Assembly: GCA_905182995.1 (NCBI GenBank)
Contig: CAJJDP010000040.1
Coordinates: 342,607-406,606, forward strand
Source: Paramecium octaurelia
Lineage: Eukaryota; Ciliophora; Oligohymenophorea; Peniculida; Parameciidae
Direction: 5' to 3'
DNA length: 64,000 bases
The notes beneath the pieces are model-generated. The model saw nothing but the letters and a program-made list of their open reading frames with translations. It was not told the DNA's origin and ran no database searches. Of this stretch, positions 50,417-61,500 are shown in pieces. The translations under genes and the position numbers were made by a program. Position 1 is the first letter of the stretch. Each line of letters starts with the position of its first letter.

Positions 50417-50441
50417 TTATTTTGATAATTAAAAATAAATA
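50417..50441. promoter_or_regulatory. Divergent start-codon spacer of 25 bases
   Basis: Lies between the PKA-type kinase gene (-) and the unknown Q-rich gene (+). Purely A/T except for one G. Any promoter must overlap coding or leader sequence of at least one gene. Confidence 0.6.
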
Positions 50442-51502
50442 ATGTCATTAGGAATAAGATAATTGTCAGGTTCAAAACTAAAATTTGATGCTGATTATTA
50501 TAAAAATATACTACAGCAACTAGAAAGGAAAAGACCTGGGTCTGGATAACCTCTTTTGACAGTAACTTCCCCATAACCTCCTAGAAAACCAGTTTATTCT
50601 GGGAAGTTAAAAAATATTATACTACCCTCAGAAAATATTAATTAACATCATCGTATTATTAAATCAGGCAATAGTTAATACAGTTAATAATAACTAACTC
50701 CCTCAGTTACTCAATCCCAATTATTAGGAATCGTAACAATATTTATAATCAGCTTTCATAGGTAAGTCCACTTAAAGCAAATAAGCCTCCATTATAATTT
50801 GATAAAAAACTTCTTTTGCCTAAATAGAATGCTTCGCCTCAGATTTAAATAAAAAGTTCCTAAGTGCTGAATCAAATCTCAACAGGAGAGAAAAGATTAA
50901 TTTAAAATTCAATAGAAAAACCAGGCATTTTAACAAGTCCTGGTTAAAATAATAAATAATTTACATGGAATAATTAGATAGAACTTATAGTGACCTAATC
51001 AGATATCGAAAATGTAAATATTTCAATATAGCAAGAAAAGAAGGCAAATATCTAATGAGAAATTAAAATAGTTACCAAAAAAGTAGTTTTAACAATAACC
51101 TATTGATTAAAAGAGACTGACCTAGCCTATATCCTAATAAATGCAATCTCACATTGTAATTTCTAAACCAAAACAAATAATGTAAACACAATAGATAAAA
51201 AAGAAATAAACATTTAATCCAAAATAGTCGAATATTAATATATAATCTCTATCATAGTTTTAGGGCAGCCAACCTAAATGCTTTAGTGATTTTACAATGA
51301 CTTCCGGAAGAAATGATCTTCAATAGCTCTTTACATCCATGCAATTGCAGTTTAAGGAAGCTTTTCAATAAGCTGAATAACATCAGAATTTAAACATGAG
51401 TGGTAAAGTATTCCACTTAATTTTCAAATAGAAATATAAGAACAATCAGATGATGCCAATTCATCACTGGCCTAAAGTACTTTATGCTAATTTTAAAAGT
51501 GA
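50442..51502 (+). CDS. Unknown Q/N/P-rich protein
   Basis: 320 residues by the best reading, with introns 50733-50761, 51014-51035, 51408-51431 and 51477-51499; the last is followed at once by TGA. The sequence is low in hydrophobic residues (LLTVTSPQPPRKPVYSGKL; QLPKKQFQQQPIDQKRL), so it is probably disordered. A helical stretch near the end (LQQLFTSMQLQFKEAFQQAE) may be the functional part. No family recognised. It shares a very short divergent spacer with the PKA-type gene. Confidence 0.65.
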
Positions 51503-51674
51503 TTATTAAATTACTAAATCGAATTTATTTTTGAAATCTTTTGTGAATTTAATTTTCTCTTATTTTTAATATCAAATCTCTATAAATGCTCTGAAATTTT
51601 CCTAATAGATAAAAAATCAATCAAATATTTATAACTTTAACATCATTATTATTATTATTCATAATTTGATTTTT

Positions 51675-52947
51675 ATGACTGATTCATCCTCAGAATATGA
51701 TAGCATGAACGAAGGCTAATATGAAGCTAAAATAGGAGAGAAACTGAAAAATAATCAATATCAAATTATAAAATGGTTAGGAGATGGGACATTCTCTAAG
51801 GTCTGGTTAGTGAAAGATTTAATTAGTTCGACTCATTATGCTCTCAAAATTTAAAGTTCATAGTATTCAGATGCAGCAGTTGAGGAAATAGATATTTTAA
51901 AGTATTATCCATTCTAAAGTAGAATTTTGAATGAAAATGAAAATTCACAATAATGGCTTGACATTCAGAAAAATTGTATTGGCAATTAACAAGAAACACA
52001 TTGTGTAAAAATGGTAGATTCTTTCGTTCATATTGTCGATGAAACGTTGCATCATTGTGTAGTAATGGAAATTTTGGGACCTACTTTGTTGGATTTAATT
52101 AGATTCTATGAAAAGAAAGTATAAGATATTCTGATGATTAGCATTCCTGTATGAGCATCTAGTTAGGGAAGGAGGTCACTAAATAAGTGCTGATCGGATT
52201 GATTTATTCTCATGAAGTATGCCAAATTATTCACACTGACATAAAGCCAGAAAACATTATGATTGAGTTGAATGAACAATAATTAAAGTAGTTAATTAAC
52301 GAAGAAGAGGCTGATGATAAGAAAAAAAAGTAATAAGAGAAAATATTTAGAGAGTTAAATTAAATGAGACAAATAGTGGCGACACTTTTATCTGGAATGA
52401 GAATGTAATAATTAATGTAAACACTGACCTTAAATTTAAATTAGTTGATTTTGGCAATGCTTGTCAAACTAATTAACAATTTGAGGAAATTCAAACTAAG
52501 GAATACAAATCTCCTGAATCTATTATTTAAGCTCAATATTCAACCAATACAGATGTTTGGTCACTGGCATGTGTAATTTTCGAAATCTTGACTAACGATT
52601 ATTTATTCAATCCTGAAGGAGATAATGAAGAAGAAGAGATGGAGGATCTATTAGCAATGATGATAGAATTGATTGGACCTCCAACAGAAAGTTTTTTAAA
52701 CAAGGGCAAAAGAAGCTCCTAATATTTTGAAAAAAATGGAGATTTAAAAACAATTAAAGTATTTTGAATTTATATTAATAAGGATTTACAAAAATTCAAA
52801 CTAAGTGATACTTTAACAAAAGATTATGATTTTGAAGAGCATGAAGCAAAAAAATTATAGGATTTCATTCTCTTTGCACTAAAATGGGATCCTCTTGATA
52901 GGCCTTCCTCATAAAGTATGTTCTTGCACCCTTGGCTTCAATAATGA
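51675..52947 (+). CDS. SRPK-type protein kinase
   Basis: 400 residues; introns 52119-52141, 52330-52352 and 52759-52782. The kinase resembles SR-protein kinases: LGDGTFSKVWL, YALKIQSS, VMEILGPTLLDLI, then HTDIKPENIMI (HTD is typical of SRPKs), VDFGNACQ, and EYKSPESII. A charged, lysine-rich insert (around 52300-52330) splits the domain just after the catalytic loop, where SRPKs carry their spacer, but it is far shorter here. All catalytic residues are present. SRPKs phosphorylate Arg/Ser-rich splicing factors. It converges with the PDK1-like gene. Confidence 0.9.
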
Positions 52948-53345
52948 AATAATTTTAACAATACAAAAATAAATTAATTCTTTTTATAAAGTTTGAATTT
53001 GTTTTATTTTGGTTAGTTTACATAATCATAATTCTTGATTATTGAATAAAACTTTATTGTTTCTTTTATATAATTGAGGCTCAATCTTGTAACAATATAA
53101 ATATCTAAAAACAAATGATAATTACATAATAAGTTTTAATTCTCTTTGGAAAATATGTTTTTAAACAATTGTTAATTGTATTCAATGAATTCATTCAAAT
53201 ACTTTTAATTATAAATTGATTTTTCAAACTATAAAAATTAACCAAAGACTGCTCTTATCCTCTTTTATTATTCTCATTAAGGCTCCCTCTATGTAGAATT
53301 ATTGACAAAGAAATATGGAAGTGCAGTGTAAATAAAATATTAAAA
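52948..53345. other. Convergent intergenic spacer
   Basis: About 400 bases between the stop codons of the SRPK-type and PDK1-like genes. AT-rich; no gene, repeat or structured element was recognised. Both transcripts must end here. Confidence 0.5.
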
Positions 53346-55019
53346 TCATTGATTAAGATATTCATTTTTTATTGATTGAACTACCTGGATCCAATTTATA
53401 GGCCGAGCTTCAGCATCTTTAAATTTATAGAAGAACGAGGAAGATTCTAAAATCTTATAATTTCTAAACTAGGTACATAATGAACACCATCATTTGATAT
53501 CTTTATTGTATCATCAATAGGTAAATATTTTTTTTCTCCTTTTATAAAATCTATCAGTAAGCAGGGAGGCTTCAAGTATCCAAACAGTATTGCGATTTAA
53601 GGTATGCAGAACCATCTATTTGTGTTCAAATAAATAAAACCAACGCATTTGTCGAAATGCTTAAATACTGAATTACAATGAGACTCTGTATCCTAATTGC
53701 TTGGAGATTGATTTATCGTTCGGTCAGGCTTAAAAATTTGTTGATTGGGAGAGCAATGAATTTTTTATGGTCTTATTAATACGTTTGGGATTGGTGTTAC
53801 GGCTTCATCAAGTTCCTCCATTATGGTTTTTAATCTATCTTATTTTTTCTTGACTAGGTCTTATTTCATCTAAATATTTGCAGGTGTAAACTCCCATAAA
53901 ATACTTGATTTACTTTAACTAGGGATAATCTCTTAAAATAATCCTTTATATTCAAATGGAATTTCAATTTCGGTTTGCCAAGGAATATAGTCCTGTTTAA
54001 TACCCTAAAAATATTAATGTTAGATAATCAATTTTGTATCTTCTTGTCCTAGTCTTTCGGATGGGTTTAACACCAATAAAGATTTGATGAGATCTTAGGC
54101 AGGTTATGGAATTGAATTGTCTAATTGATATTTGAGAGTTAAGATATTATTGAAAATGGCATTCTCACTAATATCAGTGAAAGGTTATTTCCCATGATAA
54201 AACTAAAAAATATGAAATCATTACCTCGTACACTATACAACCAAGAGCCCATAAATCAGCCTCCTTAGATGCTCTGCTATTATTGAGCATTTCAGGGGAT
54301 ATGTATTCTGGAGTTCCAACAAAATTTGATCTGTATTAAGTTGATTCGCTCTCGATTTTCTTGATGGACCTCACGTGACTCTGCTAAAACTTCCTTATCT
54401 AATCAATTAAATCAGGGGGCTATTTATGCTCTTCAAAAAAAAAGCAAGTTGCGAAATCTGTCAATTTAAGGTTGTAATTTTTATCTATTAAAATATTTTT
54501 AGGTTTTATATCCAAATGAGCTATGCCCTCATTGTGTAAATAGATAATTGCTTAAGCTATTTGATAGATGTAAACTTTAATGAAATACTCGAGTTCTTCA
54601 GATTTAGTATTTCTGTAAAATTAATAGATGTCATATATGATATTGCCTAAATCTCCGAAAGGACAATGCTCACTTACGAAATAAAGGTATTGTTTGTCTT
54701 AAAAGCTTCCAATAAATTCAACCATGCCTAAATCATTAGATTCAATGTTACTTGGATACTTTTGTGAATACTGCTTCATCATATGTCTTTCAATATAAAT
54801 TTCCGATTGTTTGTTCGATAGAGTGATTGATTCTTTGTAAACCTTTTTGATGGCTACCTTTTTATTATTTTTTAAGTAAATAGCTTCGTAAACTTCAGAG
54901 TAGGCACCTTCGATTTTATTCATAATTATACCTTCACCAATCAAACCGACTATGTAGAAACTTTTGATGTTCATCTTCTTCTCATTTTTAAGTTGGTTCT
55001 ATAACTAAATTCCTTTCAT
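53346..55019 (-). CDS. PDK1-like protein kinase with C-terminal PH-like domain
   Basis: 534 residues. Introns 54908-54931 (joins IGEG to AYSEVYEA across the glycine loop), 54203-54224 and 53454-53476. The kinase domain has VAIKKV, catalytic loop [11 protein letters not shown], and the activation segment [13 protein letters not shown] followed by [11 protein letters not shown], a pattern of PDK1. DFG is replaced by DFA, and the activation loop carries an insert of about 35 residues before FVGTPEY. The C-terminal part ends in a PH-like fold: [16 protein letters not shown], then [25 protein letters not shown]1 phosphorylates AGC kinases at the membrane. The PH call is from pattern only. Activity is likely, since the catalytic Asp and metal-binding Asp remain. 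Confidence 0.85.
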
Positions 55020-55500
55020 ATAAAAATTAAATTTATTATAAATCCATCATACACAGATGTAAATCAGCTTAAAATAATGACGTTATAACTTTTTAGCTTA
55101 TCAACCTTTGCCTTCTTCTTATTTGACTTAATTGGATTCGGAATTGTTGAATATACTATTTTAGATTGAGTGATTTTTTAAGAAGAAAAACTTTCTAGAA
55201 GAATTTTTTAATTTGAACCAAAAAAAACACATATATTGTATTTGTTCCACAATTAAGCATTTTTTTTGGTGTTTTTAGCAATATTAGAAGCTCTATTTTC
55301 TTAATTAATTAAAATTTATGGAATAAGGGTTAATAATTTATTGTTAATAATGCAATTTAGAAAAGACAACTAACTGTGAGCATGACAACTTATTGTGATT
55401 AGTGGTCATACTGAAATTATTAAGTAATGAAGTTAGGCTTTCACTTCTTTACTTTAAATAAGATTGTAAAATTATTATTTTTAATATTGTCTAAATTTAA
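55020..55500. other. Intergenic spacer upstream of the PDK1-like gene
   Basis: About 480 bases between the PDK1-like start and the stop of the giant surface-protein gene (both on the minus strand). AT-rich, including T-runs near 55260. It should hold the PDK1-like promoter. No gene or RNA was recognised. Confidence 0.5.
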
Positions 55501-58500
55501 TCATTCTTATGGAGCCTCGATGGGTTATTAATCGGTTATACTTGCTTTGAAGAATTCGTTGTCTACTTTTTGATTTCTGATAGCCATTAATTTAGCCAAT
55601 TTAAGTTTCTTATAATAGAGTAGACCAGCAATTATTAATGAAACGCCAACCACAGAGCAAATAACAGCCACAACAATGGTCACAGTTGCAGAACTGTTAT
55701 CTGATTTTTTAATAGACTTTTAGATGGTTCCTGGATTTGTAGAGTTGTTATTTTAATTATTATTGCCATCTTATTGATTAACTCCTTCATCAGTTACTAG
55801 AACCAAATCATCGTTATTATTGGAGGGATTATCATTTCCATTATTGTTGTTATTATTGCCGTTGTTATTATTATTGTTATTATTATTGCCATTATTGCTG
55901 CCTTATCCATTGTTATTGTTTGTGTTTCCTCCTGGAACTAGAATAATTTCTAAAATATAAATTATAATATTTACCTGATGTTTGTTCTGTGCTCTTGAAA
56001 TTAAGATCCGAAATTGATGAAATGGTAGTGGATTCATGTTTGAGACCAACAACTCCTAGTTATTTCAAGTCTTCTGAAACTCCCAAGGATTCTAGTTTAG
56101 TAGCCATTTCAGCAAGTCTTGATTAGGATTATTTGCCTTCATTAGATCCAATTTCAGCAGAGTCTGCAATACCCCAATCAACAACAACAGATGTAGTTGT
56201 GGATTCCTCTAAAAATCTTCTTCTGTATTTCTTGGTTCCAATGATGAAATAGTTGTAAGGATCTCCTCCAATTTGTGCTCTTGCATATTATAGGAATTTA
56301 TCGCCAAAGAATTCTGTAGTGGTTATTTCAAGTCTTGTTGAAACTTGGAGGGTATTCTTCAAAGCGATTTTGATCTTGCAATCCAATTTACCAGTCAAAA
56401 CAAAATGAATAGTTCTATTTTCAAAGAAGTAATTATTGGCACCACATTGATTAGTCATTGTCGTTAGATCATGATGCTTATTGTTAGTAGTAAGTCCAGG
56501 CTAGACAACTTTATTATTGACCATGACTTGAATGATTTACGGAACAGAGAATTGCCATTTCAAAATAACCCAATCTTCTGGACTACCTGCCTCTGATCTC
56601 TTTGATAGCCAATATTCAGATGAAGTTGGATTCATACCAGCATTTGTCATATTGATCACTGTATTGACTGTGATTAAACCTACGAATTTGGATTCTCTCA
56701 AATTTAATGGTTCAGGACCGTCCCAATTCCACTCAGCATAACTGTTAATTTCATTAAAGAATAATCCATCGGTCAACTTGATTGGCGAATACAATCTCTT
56801 GTTGTAGTCTGCAGCAGTACTCATAAACATCAAAACAGTGGCTTATCTGCCTGGACACCAATATCCATTCCAAGCTTCTTGTCTTGAACAATAAGTGACA
56901 TTTGGTCCAAAGTATGTGTTGTTACCAATACCTTGTCCGATTTATCCAAAGAAGTGACCAGTTTAATCTTCAATCAAAAAGTTGATTTATCCTGTGCATA
57001 AAAATGATCCACATCCTCCAAACCATCCTAGTTTACTTGAATCTGGATTCCTAGACTTGTACAACAACGCATTGAATTCACAATTAGTGCATGGAGAGTT
57101 TACTAGGTAATGTTGTCCTGTCATATCATGTGCTCCATGGTGTTATCTGAATGCAGCATTATTCTTACATCTAGGTAGGTTATCATAGGTTAATCTATAG
57201 TTATGGAATTCCACATTTGTTAAGTAGACCTTGAGATCGACTCTTTAGACTGTGCAAATTGTGTCAAATGCAGAAGATGGTTTTGATGAAATAGGAGGGA
57301 ATGCTGATGAAGTCAAAGTACCCATTTAAATACCCATTTGGCCTTGACAATTAGGATTAAGTGAAGCAGAGTAGCATTTCACACACTCTGGTCTGGCTAG
57401 GGCTGAGATGAAGATATTAGTGAGCTTCATTTTATTCTCTTATATGCTATTTGGAGCAGGTTTCAAAGCTATTCCTCTATCATTCTCAACTACAATTGAC
57501 TTTTCAAGTTAGATCTACTCACTGTAAACTGCATACATTATACCAACTTCACTGTGATGAGCAGATAACCCTTGAATGTATGAACATTAGCCTTCTGGGT
57601 CTTGTCTTACACCGAAGCAAGCCAAAACAGTACCTGAACAATGATTGTTATAGAATGATGATTAATATGCATCTGAACATTTACTTGCCATAACAAAGAA
57701 TCCTGTGTCTTGAGATCCTTGTCCAACATTTCCAGATACATCAAAAATATCTCTGGTCATTTAGGTTGGTACCAATTCATCCATGTAGACAAAGTTACCA
57801 AATACAGCCCAATTGGCAATTCCTCCATCTGTTAATAATCTCTTCTTCACATAAATCAATGCATTATCCTAGAATTTCACATATTGACTGTTATTAATCT
57901 ACACCAAAGCTTTGATACCATTGAAGAATATGTTATTCTTGATCGTAATGTATTATGAATTCTAGATTGTCATCAACATGCCTGTAGTATCATGGAATGA
58001 ACACCCAACTACTTCACTTTGAGTCTTAATGATATCGCTATTAAGATTTCTAAAATCTAATCCACTTCTTTGAGTATCAAATTGACCACAATTGTTGAAT
58101 TCAACACCTTGTAAAACTGTGTATCCTCTTCTTGGGAATCCTAAATTCGCTCCTGGTTCTTCAAATTAATAAATCAAGACTCTGCATCCCAAACCATGAA
58201 CACTGTCTCCTCCTTGAATCTTAATCTTTCTGGTTAGATGTCCAACAACAGCTCTCATATCTAATTTACCAATTCCAGGTTTATCAATAGTTACTGAAGG
58301 AGCTCCGTAATGGTCAAATTCTAGGGCCTAATTCAAAGTCAAAACACATCCAGTAATAGCTGTAATAGATCTCTTCTCTCTTTATTCTGGATCGCTACCT
58401 GAAGGACCGAATACAATCTCATCTCCTACAGCCCAACCAGCACACTCTGCCACTGTCACAGTTGTTGCACCTGCATCAGCATATGCTGCCAATCTAGTCC

Positions 58501-61500
58501 ATACTGTTCCTGGTGGAGTTGAGTACAATTCCATAGCTCTTGTGACTGCGAGTACTTTATTACCAACATCCAGATTAGCATCAATTACTAATGGGCTATC
58601 TCCGAATTCTCCATTCAATTAAATTAAAATCTTTCCAGGGAATGGATTAGTGGAATTACCAGCTAATAATTTTCCTGTTCTAACCCAAATTCTCTCTGCT
58701 TCCAACTTAGTTGATGCTCTTCTCTCATCAAAAATTAATGATCCCAAAATCGTTAGATTAGCAAGTTTAGGAGGATCGACATCCAAGATGACTTGATATG
58801 CTGCTTGTACGATAGGACTGTCTCCTTCAACAGGAACTTTGTTATCTATCCAAGTGGTTGGATCACTCCAATATCTATAGCCGTCTTCCTATGGTACATC
58901 TCCTAAGCTATCACATTCATCTCGACAAATAACTCCTCTGACCTCAACATATTCATACTTCTTCTTATTCTTACCAGACAAGCAAATGAAGAATAGTTTA
59001 TTTGTTCTATCATTGTACCAATCACCTTAATTACAAGTTTTAGTATCTGGAATTTACTCCAATTTTGTGTAATTTACTGGGAATTATCCTCCAATGTTTC
59101 TCATGATATCAAATGTTTCTCTATTGGCAGAGTAATTGAATCTAAGAATTACAGCATCATCAGTTTAACTGAAGTATGGGGATGCAAAGATACCCATGCT
59201 TAATGGATCACTTGCTCCAAATTTGAAATGAACATTATAAGTGAAACCTGTAGCAAATACACTTGCAAATGATAATTTAACATCGTGACTCTTCTTTATA
59301 ATCTTCATAGTTTCACCTTCAATATGTTTACTCTCGTCTATATTAGCATCCATTTTAACTGCAAGTTCACTAGTGCCCAATCTATATAGTTTCATATCAA
59401 CTCCTGTGAAATCTTGTTCTGGAGTAGGATTATTAATCAAAACATCTCTTATCGTAACTTAATTCATTGCACAAATGATTGAATTATCCCAAAAATCTTC
59501 TGGATGATTAACACATCCTGGAATGCCATCTATGTGTTTCTTGTATGGGATAATATAGGCTCCTCCTGCTACTTTTGAAATTGAACCATCCTAATCCCAG
59601 AATATTTCTCTTCTATGCTTCTACCAGAAAATACGATTAGCAGAATCAGAATTATATGCATTGACATTTATAAATTATGTGTTTTTACCTCCTTGTACCC
59701 ACAACTTCACATTCCAACATACGGAACATGATTCTATTAATGCTGAATTGCTTCCGTAATTATAAATTCTAATGTTCTTAGCTAAAAATCCATTTGTTCT
59801 TGGCACAACCATTGCTCTTGATCCATCATAGTAAGTGATATCGGGATTTGCATTGCTGTTTGATTTACCAATAATCAAGGCATTATCCAACACTGCTCCC
59901 TCAGCTGAGAAGTTACCTTTATGAGCTTAGAAACCAGCAAACTTGGAATCAGCAATCATAATGTCTTTGAAATATATGTTACCCAATTCTTCTCCCAAGA
60001 CACCACATTCATTATTTTTCCATGTACGGAATGTTTCAAAAACTGCTTAAAGACTTGGATTGTCAAGGTAGGGTTAATCATTTGACCAATTTTCTGGCCC
60101 TTAACATGGGAACTTTCTTGGAGCCAATTAGAAAATACGAAGCCCGAATCTGCCATTTGAATGAGCCCAATTGTCCTTAAATTCAAGTATATTTAGGCCT
60201 GGAGGACAAATATCTGATGTGGCTGATGGGCCATCTGGATTTGTTTTGATTTCATACCAGAAACCATACCACTCTGAACCACCTGATCTGTTTCTTCTTA
60301 CGATGTTCTAAGGATTTGTAACCCAAAATGTGGCCACAGTAATATCTGTTTACAACATGATCCAACTTTATTTAGTACTAGCAACAAGGTTATCCTCAAC
60401 CACATTGTTTGTTTCAATACCATCTTCAAAGAATATGGCATGTCCAAAGGTATTATAGCAAACATTCTTCTAGACCTTCAAATAATGAACACCATGAATA
60501 GTCAAACAACGAGCATAACAATCGTGAATGGCATTACCAACAACATATGACTCATCAACTTCTCCATTCAAGTGGAAATGAACAGGATATCTACCGATAA
60601 TTCTTGGTTAACCTCCGTATCTGAATTCTGCATATGATATTTTACCAATTGCTCCTTTCTCGGCTCTTCCATGAATCATTAAATGATATCCATATTTCAA
60701 ATCAGACTCTTCACCTTGAATAACTATATTTCTTGTTAATAAACCAACTTCAACTTTCATTGGGAATTATTCTGATCCATAGGTTTCAACAGCTGAGTAA
60801 TGTTGATGTGTAAGTGGTTAATCAAGTGTCAAAGTTTTCTTGTCAGCGCTGACAGCTGTAATGTATCTTTTTTCACTTTGCATATGTTCAACTTCACTGG
60901 AGGTAATGACAATTTATTCTCCTACCTACCAGTCTACGGCATCATCGACTGTGATTTGAGTTGCTCCGGCTATGGCTGTGCTTGATAATAGTGTCCAAGT
61001 GGGAGTTCTTTCCTTTCCATGAATAGTTAATTGGCATTGATGACATCCTAAAACCTTATTACCCATAGCAGGCATTTAAGTATCTTCCTCAACACCATAT
61101 AGAGTAATCTAAACTTTATGTTAGTGAGCCACCAATTCTGTACCAATATTGAATTTACCCTCTCTAATCACAATATAATGAGCATCCAAAGATGTATCTA
61201 CTTCATCAGAGAATGTGAGAGCTCCTTCAACCAAGACTTACATCAATTTAGGTGTCTTAACATCAACAATCAAAGTTTATCCAGCATTAACAATAACGGA
61301 ATCTCCGTCTCCTGGATATTCATATCCACCCCAAGTATTAATGTCTGACCATTTTGTAGCATAAATGAACTTTTGATTGTTCACTGCCAAGTTTCCATTA
61401 ACTCTTACTTAGAATACTCCATTTAATTAAGTTTCTTCTAAATCTTTGACTCCAGTTTTACAGACAATTTAGGTTGGTGTAACATTCTAAATGGCACATG

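Noticed and set aside
58382-58618. Short clean minus-strand frame MNGEFGDSPL as a separate gene
   Set aside because: It is an internal part of the second G8 region of the giant surface protein and is open on both sides under the ciliate code.
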